From: Actinopolymorpha pittospori
GTDB taxonomy: Bacteria > Actinomycetota > Actinomycetes > Propionibacteriales > Actinopolymorphaceae
Assembly (NCBI RefSeq): GCF_014873875.1
Contig: NZ_JADBEM010000001.1
Location: 5,890,001 to 5,954,000, forward strand
DNA: 64,000 nt
Direction of reading: 5' to 3'
The notes beneath the pieces are model-generated. The model saw only the letters and a program-made list of their open reading frames with translations. It searched no databases and had not been told where the DNA came from. Below are positions 9,723 through 18,400 of the stretch, in pieces. The stretch's first letter is position 1; each line of letters begins with the position of its first letter. The position numbers and the translations under genes were made by a program.

Positions 9723-9930
9723 TACTCACCTCGAATGGAGCCCCAGCGTGACCGCAACCAGTGCCCCGTGGCACGGCGTCTTCGCCGCGACCGCGTTGCC
9801 AATGGCGGCCGATCTCACGGTCGACGATGAGCGTTTCCCCGAGCGCAGCTCCCGATGGACCGACATGTGCAGCAGCCGATCCGTCGCCGCCGTCGACTCG
9901 CACACCGAGGGGATGTCGACGCGGGTTGAC

Positions 9931-10197
9931 AACGGCGCGGTGATTACCAACGACAGGCTGGCGATCGACCAGGCCAGCGAACGGCTGCGGTTCGCCGATG
10001 GCGACTGCTGCGTCAACGACAAGCCCTCTGGTGCGGCGGTCGGTCGACAACCCTTCTACGGTTCCTGGGCGTCGGGCACCAACGAAAACGCAGGCTCGAT
10101 CCTGAACCTGCATCGTCGGGTCTATCCCCGAGCGATCAGGGAATGCGCGATCAACCCGACCGTCCTCGTCTACTCGCATCAGCTTTCCGAGGCTTGA
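9931..10197 (+). pseudogene. 1-pyrroline-5-carboxylate dehydrogenase, C-terminal stump
   Basis: Only the last 88 codons of a P5C dehydrogenase remain. The pieces GAVITNDRLAIDQASERLRF, CVNDKPSGAAVGRQPF and ASGTNENAGSILNL match the conserved C-terminal end of that family, where the norm is INDKPTGAVVGQQPFGGSRASGTNDKAG. The 450 or so upstream residues, including the catalytic Cys and Glu, are absent and replaced by unrelated sequence. Several family residues have drifted. It sits 2 bases before proline dehydrogenase, the normal order of the proline-to-glutamate operon. Confidence 0.75.
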
Positions 10198-10199
10198 TC

Positions 10200-11132
10200 A
10201 TGCCGATCTTGAGACGACTTCTGCTCGCTTCGGCCCGTTCGGCCAAGCTCGGCTCGCTGGCCGAACGGTCTCGGCTGGTCCGCCCCGTAGTCGACCGGTT
10301 TGTCGCCGGTAGCAGCGAGGCGGACGCCGTGCACACCACCGGAAGGCTGCTCAGCAGCGGGCTGAACGTCACGCTCGACTTTCTCGGTGAGGACGCCGAT
10401 TCGGCCGAGCAGACCGCAGCGACCGTCGCGGCTTACTGCTCGGTGATCAATGCACTTGGTCGGGCCACCGCCGGCGGCCGAGCCGAGGTTTCGGTCAAGC
10501 TCAGCGCACTGGGCCAAGCGCTACCGCGCGATGGCGACAAGATCGCTCTCGAGAACGCGCGGCAGATATGCGAGGCAGCTGCGGCCGCCGACACGACAGT
10601 GACGCTCGACATGGAGGACCACACCACCACCGACCGCACCCTCGGCACGTTGCAGGATCTGCGGGCCGACTTCCCCTGGGTCGGTGTGGCGTTGCAGGCC
10701 TACCTGACCCGCACCGCCGGCGATTGCCGGGACCTATCCGGCCCCGGGTCCCGTGTTCGCTTGTGCAAAGGTGCTTATGCCGAACCGACATCAGTCGCGT
10801 ATCAGGGCAACGCGGTGAACGACTCCTACCGTAGCTGCCTCGAGATCCTGCTGTCTGGTGAGGGCTATCCAATGATCGCCACGCACGATCCTAAGATGAT
10901 CAGCGCCGCCCGGGAGTTGATCGTTCGGCAGAACCGGACACCGGATAGCTACGAGTTTCAGATGCTGCTGGGTATCCGACCGGAGGAACAGCGGGCACTG
11001 GTGGGGTCGGGCAACCGGGTGCGGATCTACGTGCCGTATGGGGGACAGTGGTACGCCTATTTCATGCGGCGGCTGGCCGAACGGCCGGCGAATCTTACGT
11101 TCTTCCTGCGGGCATTGGCCTCGGGTAGGTAA
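10200..11132 (+). CDS. Proline dehydrogenase
   Basis: A 310-residue FAD-dependent proline dehydrogenase, which oxidises L-proline to P5C. Starting at MPILRRLLLASARS, it shows the expected motifs in order: SVKLSALG near 100, VTLDMEDHTTTDRTL near 130, VALQAYLTRT near 160, VRLCKGAYAEP near 190, FQMLLGIRPE near 255 and RIYVPYGGQWYAYFMRRLAE near 275-295. Length matches monofunctional actinobacterial enzymes. Upstream lies only a stump of its usual partner P5C dehydrogenase, so the second step must be encoded elsewhere or the pathway is broken. The start has no strong ribosome site and may rely on coupling. Confidence 0.9.
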   Translation: MPILRRLLLASARSAKLGSLAERSRLVRPVVDRFVAGSSEADAVHTTGRLLSSGLNVTLDFLGEDADSAEQTAATVAAYCSVINALGRATAGGRAEVSVKLSALGQALPRDGDKIALENARQICEAAAAADTTVTLDMEDHTTTDRTLGTLQDLRADFPWVGVALQAYLTRTAGDCRDLSGPGSRVRLCKGAYAEPTSVAYQGNAVNDSYRSCLEILLSGEGYPMIATHDPKMISAARELIVRQNRTPDSYEFQMLLGIRPEEQRALVGSGNRVRIYVPYGGQWYAYFMRRLAERPANLTFFLRALASGR

Positions 11133-11217
11133 TTACTGGACAGCTCACCCCACGGGTCGCGCCGACCTCGGGCGGATCTACTCGCGCAAGAATGCGCCGA
11201 CGAAGGCCTGAAGGAAC

Positions 11218-11363
11218 TCGCCGGAATCGGTACCCCGCACGCTATTGCCGGGCATCGGTACCTCCGGTGCAGCCCGCCTGCGAGTCGAGGTCGGCGAGAT
11301 CACCCGCTTACCGTCCGAGGCACACTTCGCTTTCTGGAAGGGCACCGGGCCGGAGTGCAATTC
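11218..11363 (+). pseudogene. IS110-family transposase fragment
   Basis: About 48 codons (LLPGIGTSGAARLRVEVGEI and TRLPSEAHFAFWKGTGP) match the C-terminal DNA-binding part of IS110 transposases, where the norm is GIGPSGAARLLVEVGDITRF...AHFASWTGTAP. Everything upstream and downstream of the element is gone. It is not a piece of the IS110 element at 27.9 kb, whose equivalent stretch reads differently. Confidence 0.65.
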
Positions 11364-11715
11364 GAGTGCGCTCTATTGATCGATCTGTGCGTCCGCCGGT
11401 CCGCGCATAGCGCGCTGCTCGACGGCTCTGCGCGGCCTCGCCGCTGACCGGGGGCCGCTGGCGAGTTGTCGTTGCGGTCGTTCGGCCCACGGCAGATGGT
11501 GGCCGGAGTGCTTGCCGGTTAGCCGACCTGTTCCGGCTCCCCGAAGGCGCTTCCGCGACACTCTGCCGTGCTGGACCCCGCGCAGACAGCGACGCTCATG
11601 CGGCTGCGTCGACCATCGTCGAGAAGCGAGTCGTCACACCCTGGTCCTCGCGATGACCGGCCGATCCTCGGCTGCGGCGTATACGCGGCGAAGATCTGTG
11701 TGCTGCGACGAACTC

Positions 11716-11794
11716 GCAGGTCAGAGCGTGGTTGGCGTCTTTCTGTAAAACCGTCGGCTTCGCCTACACTGGTTCGAACCCAGTACCTGCCACA
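11716..11794 (+). tRNA. tRNA-Tyr(GTA) 3' half, 5' half replaced
   Basis: From 11743 the sequence reads as the 3' half of a bacterial tRNA-Tyr: anticodon loop CTGTAAA, anticodon-stem 3' strand ACCG, long variable arm CGGCTTCGCC, T-arm ACTGGTTCGAACCCAGT and acceptor ACCTGCC followed by ACA. The 5' side does not make an anticodon stem or D-arm, although GCAGGT at 11716 could pair with the acceptor. The 5' half thus looks replaced, the pattern left at the far end of an element integrated into a tRNA gene. A functional tRNA is unlikely. Confidence 0.7.
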
Positions 11795-11800
11795 GCACTA

Positions 11801-11842
11801 CGAACGGCCCCTGACCTGCACAAACAGGTCCGGGGCCGTTCG
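11801..11842 (+). terminator. Strong hairpin terminator behind tRNA-Tyr fragment
   Basis: Arms 11801-11818 and 11825-11842 pair over 18 positions with a single mismatch around a 6-base loop (CACAAA). It begins 7 bases after the tRNA-Tyr 3' end, the usual place and form of an actinobacterial tRNA terminator. This supports that the DNA just right of the tRNA half is the native downstream flank. Confidence 0.75.
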
Positions 11843-12214
11843 CGTAGCGGGGTGTTCGAGGTGACGGTGTTCGGACCGTCGGCTCTGGTGGTCGCTAACA
11901 CATTTTTTGCTGGTCAGAGGCGTGCTGCTGGTCGCCGTTCGGCGGTGTTCGAGTGTCGCGCGGCATATACGCGGCGCCGTTTGGAGGTGCCCGCTAGGGC
12001 GTCGATGGCGGCGGTTGTTCTGCGCCCGTAGGTGGGTCGGCGTGCGTGGTGGCGGCGCTCGGGGGATTGTGCGGGGTTTCCGCGGCACTCTGCGGTGCGC
12101 CTGACGTGAGGGCGATGGACCGTGCTGACCTGCGCAGACGTGCGTCTGGTCCTGGTTCTGCGAGTTGTGCGGATTCTGCGGTGTCCATGGCGATAACACG
12201 GACGTCCCGTTTAG
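11843..12214. other. No gene seen between tRNA terminator and glycosidase remnant
   Basis: No convincing frame. It includes a short motif GCGGCATATACGCGG near 11962 that recurs in similar form near 11678 and 34005, close to tRNA-derived sequence in each case. Confidence 0.35.
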
Positions 12215-12339
12215 CTGCTGGAGAACCAGATCCGCGACACGACCGGCCTGCTTCCGGCCTCGACCCACCCGGGCGTCGTCGTCGCGGCCCTCGGTGGGTT
12301 CGCGTGCGCGGCGACCCCGGCGAGTGCGGTCGGATGGCG

Positions 12340-13054
12340 GCAGGGACTGAAGGGATGTTGTCTCGGCAGTGGTCTGCGTGCTCTCGCTGTCTGGGACCAC
12401 GCCGTTGGGGCAGGACCTGACGGCGGCACTGCGGTCAATCTGCCGATCTCCCGGACGACGGACGACCTCGTGGTCACGAGCGATGAGCCATACGCCGGCA
12501 TGCTGCGGGTCGATGTACGCCGTCCGTGCACGGTCGACCTGCGCATCCCCGGTGATAGCCAGGCGGACCTGCTAGCGACGGTCAACGGCGAAACGATCGC
12601 GGCCGGACCGTCCGGAAACCGAGTGTCCCTACGGGGACTGGGCCGTTCCGATGTCGTAGAGGCGGAGTACCCGATGCCGGAACGCATCGAGACCGTGCGT
12701 GTGGCGGGCCAGAGTGGACCGTCCGGGGTCGTACGGTCCCCGACATCAATCCGCCGGGCGAGGTCTGCTAAACGTACCGCCGAGAGCATGTGCGGTCGGC
12801 CAGCCGACCCGAAGGCGCGCTGCGATGGTGAGCGCTGCGGCGGTGAAGGGCCGATAGTGAGGGCGGAGACCACAGCGTCCGTCGCCGGGCCGGTCTGGAC
12901 ATTCTTCATGCTCGCGCTGATCCTTACCACGCTGGTCTTTAGATCGAGCCCCATCTGGGTCCGCTACGAGGGGGCACGACGCCGACGAAGATCTGGGGGA
13001 GAGGGTGTTGGCCGGGCGGTGGTCGGGCTTCTGGCCGCGAGGTATTCGTCCTAG
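12340..13054 (+). pseudogene. Glycoside hydrolase remnant (GH127/DUF1680-like C-terminal region)
   Basis: One frame is open from 12215 to 13054 with no plausible start for a full enzyme. From about 12340 it reads GLKGCCLGSGLRALAVWDHA, then GGTAVNLPISR, VDLRIPGDSQADLLATVNGE and VSLRGLGRSDVVEAEYPMPE. A CC motif, then an AVNLY-type strand, then a beta-sandwich ending in a DVVE-LPMP strand, is the order seen at the end of DUF1680 beta-L-arabinofuranosidases. The catalytic barrel is missing, and after about 12760 the frame loses family character apart from a hydrophobic stretch near 12900. Family call moderate. Confidence 0.4.
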
Positions 13055-13128
13055 TGTTGGTCCTTGCTGATCATGCCGATGCTTCGTGACGCTGGTCCCG
13101 CAGTCGGGAGATAGGGGAGCTGGAACCA

Positions 13129-14013
13129 ATGACGACGGATATGGAGACCGATGGTGATGAGCGACTTGCGGATGGTGGCGCCGATGGGGGCGCGCCGAGG
13201 CTTACCGCTGCGCAGCGGCTCCATCTCGATGTGTATGGCTTCGTGCTGCTGGATAACGCCTTGACCTCGGACGAGGTCGCGCGGACGAAAGATGCACTCT
13301 ATCGGTTGAGAGCTGAGCCGGATCTGGAGCGTTTCCGTGTCTACGTCAACCATCGCAGTGATCATCACCTCAGCGTCGGCCATCTGGTGGAATATGATCC
13401 GGCTCTGCTGGAGTATGCGAGCCACCCGAGACTAATCCCGCTCGTGGAAGAGTTCGTCGGTGGATCGGTACGCCTGGAAGAGTCGGAGGCGATCATCAAC
13501 CGGCGCGGCCCCGACACTCCGGCCGAGTCCTCGACGGACCGTGGATCGGCGAGAAGAGTTGAGCCACTCGGATTCCACACCGGTACCCGTCACGGTTGGG
13601 GAACCTACTATCAAGATCATCACTTCCACAGCCTCTTTGTGAAGACGCTGGCCTACCTTACTGACGTCGGTCCCGACGACGGAGGCACCGCAGTGATCCC
13701 CGGAAGCCACCGACTTAGCTGGCCGGTGCAGGACATCATCGACGCCGCGCTTGAGGACAACCGCTTGATCCACCAGGTCGAGGCGACTGCGGGATCGGTC
13801 CTCCTCTTCTCTGAGGCCCTAGTCCACAGCACTACTGCTATCCGGAGCGACAGAGAACGCGTCGTTCTGATATCGGGGTACACGCCACCCATGATGCGAG
13901 AGTGGCCCGGGAACGAGCTCAGCCCCGAGTTCGTGCGCTCGCTCCCCGACAATGTCCGCCCCCTGATATCGGGAAGCGAAAGCTGGCACTGGAAGCGTCA
14001 TGAGCGCGGATGA
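13129..14013 (+). CDS. Phytanoyl-CoA dioxygenase family protein
   Basis: A 294-residue protein of the PhyH type, Fe(II)/2-oxoglutarate-dependent oxygenases that hydroxylate small molecules. The N-terminal segment LHLDVYGFVLLDNALTSDEV is the standard opening of the family, GGTAVIPGSHRLSWP near 185-200 is its best-known motif, and LFSEALVHSTTAIRSDRERV near 225-245 supplies the distal His and the Arg for 2-oxoglutarate. The first metal pair is less clear: DHHFHSLF near 160 stands where H-x-D is normally found. It is monocistronic and followed by a repeat region. Substrate unknown. Confidence 0.8.
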   Translation: MTTDMETDGDERLADGGADGGAPRLTAAQRLHLDVYGFVLLDNALTSDEVARTKDALYRLRAEPDLERFRVYVNHRSDHHLSVGHLVEYDPALLEYASHPRLIPLVEEFVGGSVRLEESEAIINRRGPDTPAESSTDRGSARRVEPLGFHTGTRHGWGTYYQDHHFHSLFVKTLAYLTDVGPDDGGTAVIPGSHRLSWPVQDIIDAALEDNRLIHQVEATAGSVLLFSEALVHSTTAIRSDRERVVLISGYTPPMMREWPGNELSPEFVRSLPDNVRPLISGSESWHWKRHERG

Positions 14014-14350
14014 CCTCCCTGCGTAGCGAGTGGGGCGCGGCTCTATGAAGGTCGGCATCGCCAGCTCTCGCGGGAGATGTAAGCGGCGACCGCGGGTGGC
14101 CCATCCGCAAGCGTCGTCCGGCCAGGCCGGCGGCTGTTCCGTCCGGACCGGCCGCCTGAGGGTTATCCATGGCGGCCGCATCCGGATGCCGAACCATCCG
14201 CGGGAGAGATGGCCGAGCCGCGCCTTCCACACCTGCAGCGGGTCGGTGTTGTCGGTCTGGGCGTGGTTGTGGTGCAGGCCGGGGGAGTCGGGAAGGCTGG
14301 CTGGTTGTGATCGCCCCACGGGATAAGCCCGGCCGCGCCGCGTTCAGCCT

Positions 14351-14482
14351 TTCTGTAAAAGCCGTTGCGGGTTGTGGTGCGAACGATGGTGACGGGGGTG
14401 GTTTCCGGGGCTGTGGGGAAGTGGTCTGGGGGCAAAGTCGCTGGTAGATGGCGTGGTCGGTGTTGCTGGGGGTTTCATAATC
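14351..14482 (+). repeat. Left copy of long direct repeat (island end)
   Basis: Bases 14421-14465 are identical over 45 bp to 34261-34305. The similarity extends left in patches: GCGGGTTGTGGTGCGAA occurs in both copies, and TTCTGTAAAAGCCGTTG here matches TTCTGTAAAGCCGTTG at 34074. Just right of the exact repeat both copies reach CATAATC, the anticodon region of a tRNA-Met. In this copy the tRNA-like sequence then stops. The surrounding 14014-14857 holds no gene I can support. Confidence 0.8.
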
Positions 14483-14857
14483 TGTCCCTCCTGTCGACTG
14501 CTGTTTCGGCACCAGGGCCGTTGAGCGAATCCGGCTGGGTGTCAGGTGGGTAGGGTGCGCCGAATCCGGCAGCATGGGCACGCCGCCCGCACTTCCGCAG
14601 GCCGAGCAGCGGGTGGCGCAGCTGTCGGCATTCACCTCCTCGGGGTGGCCGTGCGCTGGAGCATCTGGATGCGCTCCCGGACCTGGCGGGCCGCTGCGAC
14701 CGGGGGTGCGGATCGAGGGTGGTTCGAGTGACCGGTTCGGCTAGGTCGTGTCCTCCGTGTCGGCGGTCGCGGGGGGTCGCGACGGAGTATTCGGGGTGCT
14801 GATTTCGCAGTGTCTGCCTAGGCTCGCCTGAATCGGTATGGGTGGGAGCGTGGGGGC

Positions 14858-15877
14858 GTGGCTGAGGCGTGGGGTACGCGGGTCTGGCTGGGTGAGGTTC
14901 GGGACTGGGTGGCCGAGTCGCTGTCAGGTGTCTGTGTCGACGAGCTCGGTGAGGTGGTGTCGTACTCGATCCAGCCTTGGTCAACGGTATGGACTGTGGA
15001 GTGCGGTGGGTCGCGGTACTGGTTGAAGGCGAATCGCCGAACTCGTCGACAGGAAGGAGTCGTTCAGGCTGCTGTGGCTGGATTGGCGCCTGAGTATGTG
15101 GACGTCCCGGTGGCGGTGGAACCGGAGCGGGGCTGGATCCTGACCCGGGACGGCGGTCAGGTTCTGTGGACGACGCTGGCGAACCTCCGACGCGTGGAGA
15201 TCGACTCGTTGGCGTCATTGGTGGCCGACTACGCGCGTTTGCAGCGCCGCACAGTCGGATGTCGCTGGCTGCTTGCGTCGGCTGGTGTGCGAGAGGCCTC
15301 GGCCCTGGTCCCCGACGTGGCGGCGAGGGCGCAGGCGTCGCACCTGGTAAGCCTGCCCGCAGACGATCCCAGGCGGATCACCGAGGAGCAGTACGGGCGT
15401 GTGCTGTCCGCCCTGCCCGCGCTGCGGCAGGTCGGGAAGATCCTGGCGGCCGGCCCGGTCCCTCCGGCGCTGGACCAGGGCGATCTGTGGCCGGGGAACA
15501 TCTTCTGCCCAGTTGGCACCTGCGGGTATCGGTTCTTCGACTTCGCAGATGCTGTGTGGGGGCATCCGTTCGGGTCGTTGGTGATGTTGGTGGTCGAGTG
15601 TGTGTTCCGGTGGGAGGTTCCTCAGCCCGAAGATGCCGTCGATCTGCGGGATGACCGGATCCGTGAGGTGTTTGACAGCTACCTGCGGCAGTGGACGGAC
15701 CTCGCGTCGATTGAGGAGTTGCGTGAGCTGGCCGGCTACGCGCTGCGGACCGCGTCCCTCAACTGCGCGGCCGCCTGGTTGCGCAACCTGGGGGATGCCA
15801 CCGCTGATGACCTGGCCCGGTATGGACGCATGCCCTGGGCGTGGCTCGAGGACGTCACCAAGCCCGTTCTGATCTGA
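14858..15877 (+). CDS. Aminoglycoside phosphotransferase-fold protein
   Basis: A 339-residue kinase-like protein starting at GTG, with GGGAG-type sequence upstream. The N-lobe has WTVECGGSRYWLKANRR, giving a candidate ATP-binding Lys. The catalytic loop is LDQGDLWPGNIF near 205-216, matching H-x-D-x(4)-N except that the His is Gln, and RFFDFADAVWG near 225 supplies the metal-binding Asp. The family includes aminoglycoside, choline and metabolite kinases, so drug resistance should not be assumed. Just inside the left island repeat; no operon partner. Confidence 0.75.
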   Translation: MAEAWGTRVWLGEVRDWVAESLSGVCVDELGEVVSYSIQPWSTVWTVECGGSRYWLKANRRTRRQEGVVQAAVAGLAPEYVDVPVAVEPERGWILTRDGGQVLWTTLANLRRVEIDSLASLVADYARLQRRTVGCRWLLASAGVREASALVPDVAARAQASHLVSLPADDPRRITEEQYGRVLSALPALRQVGKILAAGPVPPALDQGDLWPGNIFCPVGTCGYRFFDFADAVWGHPFGSLVMLVVECVFRWEVPQPEDAVDLRDDRIREVFDSYLRQWTDLASIEELRELAGYALRTASLNCAAAWLRNLGDATADDLARYGRMPWAWLEDVTKPVLI

Positions 15878-16534
15878 CCAAGGACTGGATTTCTAGCTGC
15901 ATGCGCTCTACAGGGAGTTGCAACACACCCTCACCATGCAGGCCGCCATCGGCTGATGAAGGAGATCGGGTGCTGACGATGACCCGAACCAGGATTGGCC
16001 GCGTCTCGAGAGCCCGCCAGAACACTTGGTCGGAGACGACTCTGGCCACTGTTATCGACTGTGATCCCGGGTTGAGTCCGGCTAGTGCCGTAGGCGGGTA
16101 TCTCCTCCGGCCACGGCGCCTGGCGCGCAGCCCGCCACCACCGTCGGCTGTCGGGGAGAATCGGTACAGGATCCTCAGGCATGGCTGAGGAAGCCGGTGG
16201 CTGCCCGAAGGGGCATAGGAACTGCCCGATGTGCCGTCCACTCAGTGAGCGAGGTCCGCCCCACTCGTGACTCAGACTCGGATCTGTGGACCGGGAACAT
16301 AAGGAACTCGATCGCGATGACGACGTTCTGCGGCGAGATCACCCGGCCGAAGCCCGGTCGGCGCCGCCTGTGCAGCCCATCCAGGGCCGGCAGGCGAAGG
16401 CGATCATCCAGGCGTGAAGGTCGGCGTCGCCCGCCCGTTCGGCCGCAACCTCGCGTGCGTCCTCGTCGGCGTCCGGGCTGGTCCGTTCGCACTGGTATCG
16501 ATGCTGCGGACGACGTTGCCACACAGAATGGGGC
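15878..16534. other. No supported gene
   Basis: About 0.66 kb between the phosphotransferase and the broken phosphatase. Frames exist on both strands but none shows start signals, codon bias or a recognisable domain. Confidence 0.35.
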
Positions 16535-17144
16535 ATGACGCGTCTCATTTTCGTGCGGCATGGCGAGAGCGAAGCGAACCTGCTCCACGTGTTCTCCAAT
16601 CGCGGCATGAAGCACGGGCTCACCGCCGACGGCCGCGTTCAGGCGCTCGAGCTCGCCCACCGGCTCGCAGGTGCCTCCGTCGACCGCATCTACACAAGTC
16701 CGCTGCTCCGCGCAGTGCAGACCGCACAGGTTCTGAGCCGACGGTTGGGTGTCGATGCCGCGCCGGCCGAGGCGCTGCGTGAGTACGACGTCGGCGCGTA
16801 CGAGGGCAGCGACGACCCAGCCCACTGGCGCGAGTAAGACGAGGTACTCGGCGCATGGATGCTCGCTCGCGAGTGGGACCGCCGAGTCGGCCGCGGGGAG
16901 AGCTACCACGACATCAGGCGCCGCTTCGCACCGTTCGTCGAGCAGGTCACGGCGATGAGCGGTGTGACCGTCTTGGTTGCCCGTCGTCCTTGCCAACGTG
17001 ACTGCCACATTCGCGCTGGCGCACCCGCTCGCCAACACCCAGCAGGTGGTCGCGGTCCCGCACCACGGGGCGGTTGCCTGCTCCACCTGGGGCAGCATCG
17101 CCATCGACCTGGGAGCAGTCCTCGACGCCCCCGCGCCGCGCTGA
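16535..17144 (+). pseudogene. Histidine phosphatase (phosphoglycerate-mutase-like), broken
   Basis: The first 100 codons give a clear histidine-phosphatase start: LIFVRHGESEANLLHVFSNR with the catalytic RHG, then LTADGRVQALELAHRLAG and IYTSPLLRAVQTAQVL. A TAA at 16835-16837 stops the frame; the same frame continues with DEVLGAWMLAREWDRRVGRG and ESYHDIRRRFAPFVEQV to about 16970. After a frameshift near 16980 the C-terminal end appears in another frame (VVLANVTATFALAHPLANTQ, VVAVPHHGAVACSTWG). The second catalytic GHGG region falls at the frameshift and is destroyed. At least one nonsense and one indel. Confidence 0.8.
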
Positions 17145-17641
17145 CTACGGCTGCCCACGCAGCCACGCCCGCTTGGACTACGCGGACGACCGGTACGCCG
17201 GTGAGGATGGCCGGGCACCGCACGACATCGACGCGCTGGTGAATCGGTCGACCTGACCGGGATGTGTTGGACGAGGCCAGCGCCCGGGGTGTTTCTGCAG
17301 AGGTTCTGCGGATTGTGCCGATTCTGCGGCGGACCGGGAGCCGGGGTGTGGTTGCTGTCGCGCGGGGGAGGGGACTGCCGCCTGACCTGCCGGCGCGCAT
17401 ACCAGCGTGGCCGGGCGTGTACTAGTCGGAACGCCCATGACAACGCGTCCGGGCCCACCGCCAGGTCCTTGGGATCACGACCTGCGGTCGCATGAGCCTG
17501 GCAGAGGGAGGAACCGTTGGTGGGCGGTTCGAGCCAGACGGTCCAGGCGGGTCCCACCGCTGCGGGATTTATTTCATGATCCCTGGCTTTAGATGAGCCG
17601 TTGACTGCCAGATAGCCGAGGGGAGTCGTACGCTCGCCAAC
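17145..17641. other. No supported gene; short duplicated motif
   Basis: No convincing frame. At 17293-17328 a GGTTCTGCGGATTGTGC-type motif with a second GATTCTGCGG unit resembles 12154-12181, so a small dispersed repeat may be present. Confidence 0.3.
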
Positions 17642-18400
17642 GTGGTACGTCTTGTGGATTCCCGCGCCGGTGAACTCGTCCAGATCGGATTGAGCCGTGG
17701 CGGGCTGCTGCGAGTGTGCGTCCACCCACATCCCGGTGGCCAGGGTGGTCTCACCGACCTCCGTGCACTTCTCATTGCCGACGTCCTCACCCGAGTAATC
17801 GAGCTGAACGACGTACAGGTCCTCGTGGCCCTTGCCATTCCCGACAGTTGGCCAGGCCGGGTGGACGACCTGGTGCAGCCTGCCCGCGCACTTGGCATCC
17901 ATCCACCGGCCGTGACGAGGGGGGAGGGTGAGGTTCGAGCTGCGCTTGGCGGGTCGGTCGACGTCCACTTCGCTGGCGCTGGCGTCGATGGCCTCGGCGG
18001 GGTACGCGTCGAGGTTGGTGAGGCAGCGGCCGTGCCGAATCGGTTGGCTGGCGACCGGGATCCTCTCGCCCTTCGACTGGCACTGCTCACCAGGCGTCAC
18101 TATTGCGGGGCCCAGTTTACACCCGGCATCCTCGACGAGGCTGATGCGACGCTTCACCGCTGGCGCGATGGCGTTGCCGTATGGGCGCGGGCGCCGTCTA
18201 GGCCGATGCCGCCGGACGTCGTGCGGGACGCGTACGCCGCATTTGAAAACAACCTCGACACACCTTCTGTTCTGGGGCAGCTCAACCGACTGGCAGATGA
18301 TGTCGACGTTGCGGACGGTGCGAAGTTCGAAACCTTCGTCCATCTCGACCGAGTGCTCGCCGTCGACCTAGCACGCGACATCGGCGCGGGCCCAGACTGA
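17642..18400 (+). CDS. Cysteinyl-tRNA-synthetase-like protein lacking class I signature motifs
   Basis: A 252-residue relative of CysS/MshC-type class I synthetases. The opening VRLVDSRAGELVQIGL, then LLRVCVHPHPGGQGGLTDLR and ALLIADVLTRVIE follow the CysS order strand, zinc-site Cys, HIGH loop, first helix, but the HIGH motif itself is missing. Later, DPLALRLALLTRRHY, LDEADATLHRWRDGVAVWA and ENNLDTPSVLGQLNRLA match the CysS helical end, while no KMSKS can be found. At 252 residues it is about half a CysS. It cannot be assumed to activate cysteine; it may be a paralog with another role or a pseudoenzyme. The frame is intact with normal codon bias. Confidence 0.6.
   Translation: MVRLVDSRAGELVQIGLSRGGLLRVCVHPHPGGQGGLTDLRALLIADVLTRVIELNDVQVLVALAIPDSWPGRVDDLVQPARALGIHPPAVTRGEGEVRAALGGSVDVHFAGAGVDGLGGVRVEVGEAAAVPNRLAGDRDPLALRLALLTRRHYCGAQFTPGILDEADATLHRWRDGVAVWARAPSRPMPPDVVRDAYAAFENNLDTPSVLGQLNRLADDVDVADGAKFETFVHLDRVLAVDLARDIGAGPD

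Noticed and set aside
8887..10197. A 436-codon plus-strand frame ending at the proline operon
   Set aside because: Only its last 88 codons resemble a protein (P5C dehydrogenase). The start is a shadow of the cyclophilin gene and of the minus-strand frame.
14858..15877. Aminoglycoside resistance gene
   Set aside because: Only the kinase fold is supported. The catalytic His is replaced and no specific resistance subfamily is recognisable.
16175..18343. A 722-codon open frame on the minus strand
   Set aside because: It runs antisense through the histidine-phosphatase remnant and the CysS-like gene, has no domain, and its length is a by-product of high GC content.
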